Below, piece by piece: positions 14,523-25,299 of a stretch of 64,000 nucleotides of DNA. The position numbers were made by a program, and so were the translations under genes. The notes under the pieces are model-generated. The model searched no databases and was not told the origin of the DNA. It was given only the letters and a program-made list of their open reading frames with translations. Numbering within the stretch: position 1 is the first letter of the stretch; each line of letters begins with the position of its first letter. Source of the stretch: Mugil cephalus (taxonomy: Eukaryota; Chordata; Actinopteri; Mugiliformes; Mugilidae); NCBI RefSeq assembly GCF_022458985.1, contig NC_061779.1, positions 18,335,001 through 18,399,000 on the forward strand. The letters are read 5' to 3'.

Positions 14523-15529
14523 AACCAAAAGAGCGTAAGGAGAGAATACACCAGCGTTGGTGAGGTGCTGACCACCTGAATAAAACGGTTAACCAAAAGA
14601 AAGTGGAGCTGCACATTTGTAGCTTCAAAGCTTGCAATTTTCTTTCATTAAAATAAGCCTGACTCCACTTTCTTTTGTCTGATACACAACTTTATGGAAA
14701 TCCATTCAACAGTTATTATATTTCGTTCTGGCTGGTGGACTGACTCATAATAATAGTGCCTCAGAGCCACACCTCTAGCACGGCTGGAAAAACAGATAAA
14801 GTCTAATGGACTGAGATAAAGGCAGTTAAATATAATAAAAATTGACAAAAGTATTCGGGAGGGAAAAAAATACAAAGCACTTAGTGTATGAGCACAAAAT
14901 GTTCTGTTGTCTTTACACCTTCAGGTCAAAACCCAGAAATGAAACACAGGAATATTTAAATGTGTTGAGAGCAAAGTGCCACCGGAGCTAAACTAACTTA
15001 AAGCACAAAAGAAACACTCGCACGAAAGGGTACGCACACATTAACATCAGTTTAATATTAATAGTTATCTTCATCTTTATTTAATCCACCTACATTTTGT
15101 GCAGTGATCCGTTTGAACAAACTTCAGAACGGCATGTTCATATTGTACCAAACAGGAATGTTGCGGACAGAACTTGCCAGCTGTGTGATTCAAGTTTCAC
15201 AGTAGGAGAAAACTGCAGAGTTTACAGAACTCAGCTCCGCTCAATGAAAATGAAACATTACAGATGGCAAAATAAGACAGCATATCGTTATCCATGCCAG
15301 CATAGAGCCCAGACGTTCACGGTGCCTAGACGATGGTGACTTTTTGCACTAGCGCCACCATGAGATATTTGTGGTTTACCGCTGCATTGCGAAGCTGCTA
15401 GCCTTGTGTCTTATTGAATATAAAATATTCTATTTAAATTTTTTGATCTCATTGCAAAATCAACAATGAATAGGTAGAGGGTGTGTTACCAAAAAAAGGA
15501 GCAGCATACTCGGGTGTGGGCGTATTGGG

Positions 15530-16245
15530 GTCATTAGTTGGGTTTACATGGAGCCATATATTCTGATTACGGTTTAGATCATCGGTTGAGAAGCCCAACC
15601 AAAAGAAATTTAATTCAGTTTCACAGTTGCAGAATAATCCTTTTCCCAAACCGATCGTAAGTCATGTAAACGTTGAATCGGAACAACGTCAGGTTCCGTT
15701 CTGTCTGAGCATGCTCTGCCTTGACGTAAATGCACAGTGATGTTCGAGTGACGTTTCCTCAACTGATCTACGGCTTCGTGGAGAGTTTGTTTTTAATAAC
15801 AACTCTGAAAGAAGTAGACATTGTCGCACACTTAGATGACAGAAAAAAATTAGAAATGTTTAATTGTTTAAAAAGGTCCAACGAAAATCAACTGAAGCCG
15901 AGATAGACCGAAGCATGGAACTAAAGCTAACACAAAAGGCAACGCAAAGGTGGATACGATCCCACAAACTTTCGAATAACGCTGATGCTTTAAGAATAAA
16001 AGTGTAAAACCAATAGCAACTACTATGCTGATTAGACGAGAGACTTCCAACTTTGATCAGTCGCGGGATGTTTTCATTGACCTAAGCATGTCACACGTCG
16101 GTACAACGGCCGTTCCGATTAAAAGTAGCGGTGCATGTGAACATCAGATCGGAATAGATCACCTCATATGTGAACAGCTGACCTGAAACTTTCAGTCGGA
16201 ATGAGAGAAAAATCTACACGAGAATGCTTCTAGTTATACGGACGA
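15530..16245. mobile_element. Possible nonautonomous DNA transposon
   Basis: The region has recurring short motifs in both orientations (gtttacatg / catgtaaac, ttccgatt / aatcgga, tcggaat). The left set at 15540-15700 is mirrored at 16100-16205. This pattern is typical of inverted-repeat fish elements carrying cggaat motifs. No transposase frame is visible and exact ends cannot be set by eye. Confidence 0.35.
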
Positions 16246-17149
16246 CTGAATGACATCTTGCAAAATTATGAATTGTCATTTTAAAACCTTATTTTGAGTC
16301 ATTAGCGATGTGTAACATGCTAACAATTTCATTATTCGCATTCATCATGATGCGCTAAATGCAAAATCAGAAATGGAGTGACTTGAGAAAAGAATAAATG
16401 ATCCACACTCAACAAGCATTACAATATATGATTAAAAATCACCCCTCCTTGCAGCGCTAATACTAAGAACACATGCACTTTAAGTCACATGAGACCACTG
16501 CTAATGTATTTCATTTCCAGTGAATCTAGTGGATGCTTAGCACAGGGTTTAATGCCTAAACACAGGCAGAGAGCCTGGTAGTGTATACAGCTGCCTCAAT
16601 GCAAAGCTCTCTACTCTCCTTATTAGCTGAATTTGAGAGATACCTCAGAAGCCACTGTAACCATTCGGTGGTGAGCTGGTTTTCTGAGGCAGAGTGGAGG
16701 TGAATTGAATGGTCTGCAGTGAGAGGCTGTGGGTTGGGTTTCTCTGAGGTTATGGTCATTCTCCCCTGGGAAAGTGGTGAGGCATGGCTATTTACTTTGG
16801 AGTAACCCTGCCCCTCCCCTTATACTGTTCGCTCTCCGCTCAGTAGCCCGTGATTACCTACACGGATGCACACCTGTCATTTTCGACCTCGTTACAAAAG
16901 GAATTACTTGCACAATTCTCGAAATCGATCAAAAATGTAGTTTCTCTCTTCTCCGTACGTGTTGTTGCGCGGTGGTTTGGATGTGGCATGGGCGCCACCT
17001 TCGCGTAGCATAGCAGCAGGTGTGAGCGAAGTGTTGGGTGGAGGGAGAGAGGTGAGGGCTGGGAGGTTGGGAGGTTGGGCAGGGTGTTAGGACTGGACTT
17101 AATGGGTAGGGGCTGAGGTAGTGCATGCATCTTCACCCAAAGAGGAGTT

Positions 17150-17599
17150 TGACTTTCTCTCAGTGCCTCCCTCACACAGACTCACACAGGCTCACTCACG
17201 GCGCTGGGCTGAAAAGCTCTCGCAGCTCTGCTCTGCAGCTCCGGCCACCAGAGATGTTACTCTTCATGAGATTACTGCAGGACTGAGCGGAGTGGCAGCT
17301 CTGCAGCTGATGGGCTGCTGCTCTTTCTATCTTTATCTCTCTTTCAATTTGGACACCGGGGAGAAATAAATAGCTCGACACACTCTGTTGGGAGGCAAAT
17401 GAATGGCGCAGACTCGCAGGGGACTTCCCCAGGCTGCCTTTGCACCAATGGATCTGGACACAAGTTCTGAACGGGCCAAATTGAGTTTGGAAGAGTAATT
17501 TTCATCATTCATTTGTAAATGAATTTTTGGAAAGAGACCATCTCTCGGGTGCTCGCAGCAATTTGTGGATTTTAACCTGGAAAAAAAAAATAAAACCAT
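17150..17599 (+). other. pthlh: Probable pthlh promoter-proximal region and noncoding exon 1
   Basis: A consensus donor, gtaagt, starts at 17600, and the next acceptor (ctcttcag) ends at 17758, immediately before the pthlh initiator ATG. The sequence upstream therefore fits a 5' UTR exon ending at 17599, which matches the known architecture of PTHLH genes with noncoding 5' exons. The transcription start is not visible: I see no clear TATA box, and the left edge given here is arbitrary. Short frames across it show no domain. Confidence 0.45.
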
Positions 17600-17758
17600 G
17601 TAAGTTCAATTCATTTTCATTTTTAATAAACAGCCTTGGAGACCTACTGTGCTGTTTAACTGTGTAACATCGCTGCTAAAAATCAATCCCTGAAAAGCAG
17701 ATAATCACTTTAGCATTAATTAATTCAAGTGACTGATGAAATTTATTGTTCTCTTCAG

Positions 17759-18832
17759 ATGTTGGGCTCAAGGATGTGCTCTGTAGTCATGCTTCATCAC
17801 TGGAGTCTGACTGTGTTCTTGCTGTGCTCACCAGCGTCTCTTGATGGGAGACCACTTGAAGCACTTAGTAACAGAACGTGAGTTATTTTTAATAATCATT
17901 TTGAAAAGCACAGAAAAATAGTTGTATGTACATTGTATGTATAATTTAAAAAGGAGCTACTTAAGAATCAAAGTGTTTTTCTGTTATTTTTTAAAGATGT
18001 TTGCGTTGGGAAAACACTGCTAGAGTTTACCTGGACTTATTAACATAAAGTACTGTATTAGGTCTGTGTGAAGCTCAGATTAGTGACAGCTCTCAGACTT
18101 GTTTATGCTGCCACCTACTGTACTGAGGTTTCCTGAAGCTTGACCTTAACTTTCAGCTCCCACCACTTCTAAAACTGTTGCGTACATTAACTCAACACTG
18201 CTGTGTCAAATGAAGAGTTTCGAACGAGGGTAGAAACGAGGAAAATAGTTGTGGTTATTGCTTTACTGGCAATTGAAAAAATACTATAACACAGAACAAA
18301 AGAGATTAAAATAGAAAACTGAACTATATGCTCTCTATAGATAAAGTGACTTTAGCCAGTATCTAATTTCAAAATGTGGCTTTTTCTTTAACCACTTTCT
18401 GCTTTAACACATGTTCACCTGAATCTTTGTCTCTCTTCTTTTGCTGTAAGGAAGAGATCGGTGAGCCACGCCCAGCTGATGCATGATAAAGGGCGCTCTT
18501 TGCAGGAGTTCAAGCGGCGCATGTGGCTGCAGGGGTTACTGGAGGAGGTGCACACGGCCGACGCCCCGCCGCACAGCAAAACCCCGAGCCAAACCTTCAG
18601 TGGAAATGCTCTGCACCAGAAGCCTGCAGGGGCGACAAAAGACCTCCCCGACAGGCTCCGGCTGGATCGGGAGGACCCCAACCTCCCCCAGGAGACCAAC
18701 AAGGCTCTGGCTTATAAGGACCAGCCGCTGAAAGTTGCCACCAAGAGAAAAAAAAAGGTGAGGTTAGGCCGACGCAGAGAGAATGACAAGAAGAGGAGGA
18801 GAGCGCGTTCTCTCGTGACAAAGGGGCCATAA
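17759..18832 (+). CDS. pthlh: Parathyroid hormone-related protein (PTHrP) precursor, two coding exons
   Basis: Secreted hormone acting on PTH1R-type receptors to control calcium, cartilage and bone. Coding exons are 17759-17877 and 18451-18832, joined at a gtgagt donor and a gctgtaag acceptor, giving 166 residues. Residues 1-~27 form a signal peptide (hydrophobic core LTVFLLC), followed by a short propeptide ending in Lys41-Arg42. The mature chain starts SVSHAQLMHDKG, with the receptor-binding helix to residue 34 (EEVHTA). Next comes the PTHrP-specific block LPQETNKALAYKDQPLK, then a basic nuclear-localisation-like tract (KRKKK, RRR, KKRRRAR). That central block and basic tail separate it from PTH. 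The chain ends soon after the basic tract (ARSLVTKGP), shorter than mammalian isoforms. Which teleost ohnolog (a or b) it is cannot be decided from one window; the a form is a guess. Confidence 0.95.
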
Positions 18833-19640
18833 AGGACACGGCACCCTGCCTCAAAGACCACCAGTACCCCTCGGATGGTACTGCACTAAGACACTGACAC
18901 AGACTGAACGAAGCCTGACAGGATCGAACCATGTCCAACTCAGTCGCTTCATATAACAACCCCAAGGTTGTGCTTGTAAAATAATAATTTGCAATGTCTC
19001 TATTTTTGTTTTAAATCCGTCTCCTTGAGTTTCACCATAACGTCTTCCTAGGTCCATATTTATTCGGAAAAATCTGAACACCTCTGTAACCCCGATTTAC
19101 TTCCAAACAACCGCTTTTATTGCAACTTCTAACCAACTGTGTACACCAGTAGAGTATTTATTGCCTATGTATAATAACTTCACACAAAAGGATGCTGAGT
19201 GGTCTGCTTTTTGCTTGGCCCTGTATGTGTCGACTGTCACGGACTCGAGTCACAACAAACTGTTCAGTGAATACATCCGTTCAAATGGTTCTGCCATAAT
19301 TTATTTCACTTTGAAAATGTATATTTATTGTGTGAATGTATCACGGTGCTGCTGACTAAATTCCATAATGCACTTTAGTTACATCCTGTATATGTTCTTT
19401 TGTGGTTGAGTTTTAATTTGGTGATTCTTTTTGCTCGTTCTTATTTCCTTTCCCAACCTCTTGGACTTATAACTTATTGGATACGTCATCAAACCCACTC
19501 CCATTTTTTGACATTAAAGTTTATTTTTATAGAATAAGCCCGAGCTGGGAGCTACAAGACTATCAGAAACAATGTTCTGCATTTGCACTGAGGGCATACT
19601 GTACAGGTTTCCAGTTAATCAAACATTAAAGACGTAGCCA
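18833..19640 (+). promoter_or_regulatory. pthlh: pthlh 3' UTR with AU-rich elements and poly(A) signals
   Basis: Downstream of the stop there are several AUUUA-type pentamers in U-rich context (around 19057, 19156, 19300 and 19322). Two ATTAAA polyadenylation hexamers lie at 19513-19518 and 19625-19630. PTHrP mRNA is known to be short-lived through AU-rich elements, so these motifs fit. Which signal is used is not determinable here. Confidence 0.6.
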
Positions 19641-22616
19641 TTAGAGATACATTGATTCATGGTGTCTTTATTCACCAGCAATATGCAGCTCAAATGGGAC
19701 ATTTAGCATTTACGACAGCAAATCAAGTCAGATAAACTAATATTTTGATAAATGGTTGATGGTATTTGTCATTTTCTACGTAGAAATTCTTTTAATTATT
19801 ATTTGACTCTGAGCCAAAATTACTAGTGAAGAGATCACATATATAGATTTTATAGAACAAAACATTGATTAATTAGTCTTCTGGGTACTATATAGATTGA
19901 TCTATAGACTGATCAGTTTATTATTTTGTCAACACAATGTCAATTCAAAAATATATTTTTATTAGATTCAAGTATAAAATGCGCTAATCAACTAATTATT
20001 CCAGATTAATAAAATGTAGCGCCAGACTTTTAAAATTTGCCAAGAAGGTGATCGTATTTAAAAAAACAAAAAACAAAAAAACAAATAAAATAACATTGAT
20101 GTTTTTGTTGACTTTTCAGTGTGGACAGAAAACGCCGAAGCTGTTAATGTCCCACTTGAGAGCACGTGGCATTTTAACAGCCACTGAATGAAGGCACAGG
20201 CACTGGTAATGGAGTGCTTACCAAATGCATCAACGTCAGCTATATCCTGTGCTAAGAGCAGCAGTGTACACGATAGGCCATTAGCTGACAGAGAGTCATA
20301 AATGCTGTGGAAAGCCTGATAAAGGCACTGCTAGGAGCCTGCTGCTCACACCGAAGAAATCAATCAAACAATGAAGAAAAACATGAATATCTCTTCTGAA
20401 GGGAGGGAACCAAGAACATAATAAGTGGTCAGGTCTCCGTTCTTTGGGGAGCGACTGCCCTGTGATGGTTTGGATTGATTTTAAAATGTTACAATTATTT
20501 GGAGAAGGAAATCCCGAAATAGCATCTTCATAAATGGAGAAGGAGGGTTTATAAGTCAGTACATAGGTAGGCCTTAGCTTATAAATGCTAAATGGATGTT
20601 AAAGTTATTAAAAACAGCCCAAAGACAACGTTCGTATGGTTTATAACAGAGTGTAGAGAAGATGTCAAGAGAGGTAGAAGAAAGTACATGGGTATGTATC
20701 TTTTAAATGGGACCATATTTCCTTCACTATAGTTTGATTCATGGCCTCTATCGCTCCAGGATCCATAGCTGAAAAGAAGAATTAATTTATTATTCTTTAC
20801 TGTGAGTAGCCCCTCATTTCATCCACCGTCTGAAACAAGCTGATTTTGCTCTTCTCTCTTCAAGGCCCCCACCCTCCCTAAAAGTCCACTTTCTTCTAAT
20901 TGGCTGGCAGATCAGTGGACACCTTTGACTAGGACCAGGACAACCACCACCAGTTATCAAAAAATACTCGACATAATTTCGCGTACTTGATCGGAAATGG
21001 CAATTACTCCAATCCATCTGTACACATTTAATAACATGACATATAACATAGTTGTAGTCATGTACTTGTAGTTATGAAGGCTCGTTCTGTCATGTACTTT
21101 TAAATACATTTTAAGGTTTGCCCGTCGATGCAGGTCTAAACTACATTATTGTTACAATTATAGCAAAAATTCACTGTGTAGCTGTTATCATTCAGTATAT
21201 AAAATCAGTCTTATAAGTTTGTCAGTGGATTTTTTCCTTCCGTTTAGACCAACTGAACTACCCACAATATAATCCAGTATAATGAGGCTGTCCACGTCTT
21301 CCACTAGTGTTCTAGCAAAACCTGACTTCTCTGTATTTTATTCCTCACATGCCATACGTCTTACGAGATAATAAATGTTATGTATTTATCCATTCTTAAA
21401 AACTCTCTGGTTAAAGTTTTCCTACAATAGTGAAACACTATTTCTAATAGGACAGACGTTAAAAAAAATATGACATATGACTTTGCAATCCCGATCCCTG
21501 TTGTCCCTTCAAATATCACTTCACTACACTGAACTTGAACTAAACTGATAAATACATTTGAATGAAGAAATGTTGCCATGCAAGTGCGATCTATAGCCAA
21601 CATTAAATAAAGCAGCTCCTCATTAATCGTATTAATAAAAATGACTGAGGTTTATGTGGATGACTCTTCAGGGTCATCCCGCAAAATGTTATGATTATAC
21701 AGTATATGATTAAAAATATCTATGTTACACTGTAATCAGACCGTCATTAGTTACAGAGACTGTCACCAGTGTTAACATCCATTTACACTATAGGGTGTCT
21801 AAAGATACTGTGAAGCAGAACCTTCAAACATTAAGAACAAACCAGACATGCAGAGTACTCCACAGCTCTCTCAGCAGTTGACTAGCAGCCATTTCTCTTT
21901 AAACCCAGTCAACCAGAATCAATCTGGCCCAAGTAATGTTTGCCTTTCTTCCCTCCACATTGAGCCGTCTCACTTTGTAATGAGTCCTGAGAGGCACACA
22001 CCTCGCCCTTGTTCAGTCCATTTTAACAGGACAGAAACTAGTAAACGAGAATTTTCCAGTTTACACAATGAGGACGGTTCACTCATAGACGATTTGGTAG
22101 AAGACACGGCTGAGGAACAGCGATGGTGAGTGTCAAAATGGCAAATATGACACCATTTAAACTATGTAGTGTAAATGTAGCTTTCAGTAGCTGCCAGTTA
22201 CATCCAAAGATATTACATTTTACTACTCACAAAGAGTATATAATATATTAATAATCAAAAGTATATAGTATAATATATAGTATATATATATATATATTAT
22301 TATATATAATATATATATATGTATATAATATATATAATATATGTGATCATTATGTGTTAATGTCATTAATGTGTTTAGGTGAAATTTATATTTATCACTC
22401 AGGGGTTTACAAAACATATGTTTTGTTTAAAAAAATATGAGAATAAAAAAAAAGAAATAGAGCTATGAGATTCCACTTTCCACTAGAGGTAACATAAATA
22501 AGGCAGGGACGATGATTTTTTATTGATTAAAACATCACATATTTTCTGAATTAATCTATTGTTTTGTCTATAAAATATCTATGACATTTGACAGGTGATG
22601 TCAAGCTGATGGAAAC
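19641..22616. other. Spacer between pthlh and the GPCR gene
   Basis: AT-rich, with no domain-bearing frame. A 93-codon open frame at 21848-22129 ends in an exact donor-like sequence (tg|gtgagt). Splicing from it to the acg-free acceptor ending at 22594 would give an immediate stop, so it cannot extend the receptor; it could only be a 5' leader ORF. TA-rich microsatellite DNA fills 22270-22345. Confidence 0.5.
22270..22345. repeat. Imperfect (TA)n microsatellite
   Basis: Alternating TA with scattered GT and AA interruptions, lying in the leader region of the receptor gene. Confidence 0.85.
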
Positions 22617-23540
22617 ATGGTTGTTCCTAACACCTACGTACTAATCTTTGCCTGTGCCTGTGGAGTGATCCTGGGCATTGGGCTCTGTGCCAACCTTTTG
22701 GTCTTCTGTTTGTTTGCCAAGTACAACACACTGCGTAAGAACCGCCTGGACATCCTCCTACTCAGCATGACTTTGGCTGACTTCTTAGCCCTCCTGCTCA
22801 TCCCCTTCACCCTGCACTCAGCAGTAAGCCACTCCTGGCCTCTAGGTGAAGTCTCCTGCAAGGTCTACCAGTTCTTGCTAGCTTTCAGCCTGGCGGCCAG
22901 CACCTACTCGCTGTGCGCTGTGTCCATGACACGCGCCATGATCATCACAAACCCATACCAACCGCCCACCATGGATCTGGTCATCCTCATGTTTGTCTTG
23001 GTCTGGGCCCTCAGCTTCTTCATCAGCCTGCCTCTACGAATGTTTGCCACCAAACAAAGTGTGGGGCCCAGCGCTGCCAACTTCACCTTCTGCCTTCCAA
23101 CCATTCATGAGCACCACTACCAAGTGGTCCTAAGCCAGTTTGTACTTTACTACTTTATTCCAATGCTGGTCATCGCCTTCAACTACGTCCGCCTGGCTGT
23201 TTTTCTCCACAAGAGCCCTGTAATGTCAGTGTCCAGTGCCAGGAACACCCGCAGGGCCTCTGTCATGGTGTTTTTGGCTGCCGCCACCTTCTCCATGTGC
23301 TGGCTGCCTGGTTATGTGTTGGAGCTGTGTGTGTACCTGGGCCTGTATCACCAAGGACATTTCTGGGAGATGTTCCACTTCATCTGTACTGTGCTCCAGT
23401 ACCTACACCCCTGCATCAACCCAGTGCTCTATGTGCTGCTGTCTAAGCGCTATCGCCACAGGAGGGCAGCCTGGCTCTTCGGCTGCAACAGGAACAGAGT
23501 GCAGCCGCAGGTCATCAGCGTCCCCACAGACAGCTTTTAA
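22617..23540 (+). CDS. Class A (rhodopsin-like) GPCR, galanin/neuropeptide-receptor type
   Basis: 307 residues with seven hydrophobic segments. TM1 is about 7-34, with Asn26 at the family position. TM2 is about 46-66 (LAD at 53-55). TM3 has Cys81, which can pair with Cys159 in extracellular loop 2. TM6 carries CWLP at 228-231 and TM7 carries NPVLY at 268-272, followed by a basic helix-8 start (SKRYRHRR). The G-protein-coupling DRY triplet is replaced by Thr105-Arg106-Ala107. The ATG has a good context (A at -3, G at +4) and an in-frame TGA 21 bases upstream, so no longer start exists in this exon. That leaves only ~6 extracellular residues. No intron interrupts the frame. It resembles the galanin/GPR151/allatostatin-A group most, but I cannot name the orthologue. 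It couples presumably a peptide signal to G proteins at the plasma membrane. Confidence 0.85.
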   Translation: MVVPNTYVLIFACACGVILGIGLCANLLVFCLFAKYNTLRKNRLDILLLSMTLADFLALLLIPFTLHSAVSHSWPLGEVSCKVYQFLLAFSLAASTYSLCAVSMTRAMIITNPYQPPTMDLVILMFVLVWALSFFISLPLRMFATKQSVGPSAANFTFCLPTIHEHHYQVVLSQFVLYYFIPMLVIAFNYVRLAVFLHKSPVMSVSSARNTRRASVMVFLAAATFSMCWLPGYVLELCVYLGLYHQGHFWEMFHFICTVLQYLHPCINPVLYVLLSKRYRHRRAAWLFGCNRNRVQPQVISVPTDSF

Positions 23541-24270
23541 ATTCAGCTCGTTTGTTCCTACATCAGGTAAATGATGGTGACTGTTTCTTTTTTTTTTTTT
23601 TTTTTTTTTACAATTACTGTGTATATAAATTAACAACTTTTGTATTACCAAACTATATCTGCAGAACTGAAAATAATATTATGATCACCTTAATAATTAT
23701 TAATTATTTCATCAAGATTTCTGACTTTTTTTTTTTAAAGTAATTCCATTGTTTGACTTTATTTTTATGCAAACAATTGCTTAAAATTACACACTTTTTA
23801 TTTTAATTACACTTTTTTTTTAAATGTAGTATTTGTTTGCTCCAAGTGTACCAGCTCTGTTACAAGATTTCTTGTACTCATTCACTATCATCTTGAAAAA
23901 ACGTTTTAGGGATGATTATGAGTCAATATTTGTTTAACATATGGGACATGGTTTTGTTTCATTTCTTTAATATCTTCTGTTGTAATCGCAAACAAATAAG
24001 AATGCCTTATTTAAGTAAATTATCCTTTTTAAAGTGAGTAACAAAGACTTTTTTCTGGCATAACTGTTTGGGTTTACTGTGAAGATATAAGACAGCGATG
24101 GTGGATCAGTGCTTTGATCTGTTAGCTTGTCTCTCTACAGGTGAGGATAGCAGGTCTATCTGACAATGTGATAAAAGTGTAATAAAAGCGTGTGTGAAGC
24201 GATACATTTATACTCCTGGGGTAGTCTCCGTTCAGTGAACAGTTGTTCTTCCAAACAGCAATAAATCATT
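23541..24270 (+). promoter_or_regulatory. Probable 3' UTR of the GPCR with poly(A) signals
   Basis: AATAAA hexamers occur at 24181-24186 and 24260-24265 on the coding strand. The interval contains long T runs (about 23587-23609) and no other gene. The transcript end is inferred only. Confidence 0.4.
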
Positions 24271-25004
24271 CACTAGGTTTTGCTACCATGGCCACCATTA
24301 AATATGAGCTATATGATCCACTAGTATTACTCCGCATAACAAGTAATGAAAAACCGTGGAGTATGCCGCAGCCTTTCACCTTCACACAACTAAATTGAGC
24401 CATCAAAAGTGACAACAACCCAACAACCCAACAACTCTGGGTCCAGAATGAATCTGTTACTACAGTAATGAAAGTTTAATGTGTTACCTTTACGTATCAC
24501 AATGTAGCAACAAGACGTTTATGTGGATGCCGAAGAAATGGTGAGGGTTTATAGCTGTGATGAGCTAGTCACAGGTGTAATTCAAGACAGACAGTGATTT
24601 TGTTTTAAATACACAGAGTTCCTCCACATTTTGGGCTATGTTTGCTATCTTGTGAATACAGTTGTTATTCAAATTACACAATCAAATATTACCACAAGTA
24701 TTTTAGGGATGACTGCCCCTTTAAAAAATTAGCTTAATCCCCCAGGAGCTGTTGACCGTCCACATCAGGTAAAAGCACACACCTGTGTTCCCACTCTTTT
24801 CTCAGCCTGTTACGGGTCTAAAGTGTGAGAGGAGTCGGCAGAGAGTTGTGTAGCAGGTGTTATATGTAGTTATACATGAAGTATTGGGAGGGATTGGGAG
24901 AGTGAATAAAAAGGCAGCCTGAGCTCTGGTGACCGTAGCAGTAATAGGAGACCACCTACCCCTCCCTCTGCCAGCTAGCCCCCTGACTTTTGGCCTTCTC
25001 TTTA

Positions 25005-25195
25005 GTGTACAGCAAGGGCAGCTGGCTTGACTTGTACAGACTGGTCAGACCAGCAGCCAATCAACACATTGAATATGGTGGGGCAGCACATGCTCAGATG
25101 CCTCAAGGAAGCCCGTTAAATGTACATCAGACAGTAGTGGCTGCTCTGCAAAAAGGAAGTCAAAGAGCCAGATTTATGCATCAAAAAATTAAAGG
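25005..25195 (+). other. Weak candidate exon of unknown gene
   Basis: A pyrimidine-rich acceptor (ccttctctttag) is followed by 191 bases open in one frame and then a donor (aag|gtgaga). A TATA-like gaataaaaagg lies ~100 bases upstream at about 24904. The peptide has no recognisable domain, and a matching upstream or downstream exon was not found. It could be chance. Confidence 0.15.
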
Positions 25196-25299
25196 TGAGA
25201 ACAACAAAAACAACAATGTTTGTCTAACAAAAGTGGTTCATTATTCTCTGGAATGCAATGTAGTCGATTATCTAAATAGGTCCATGTGATAAAAGTGAT

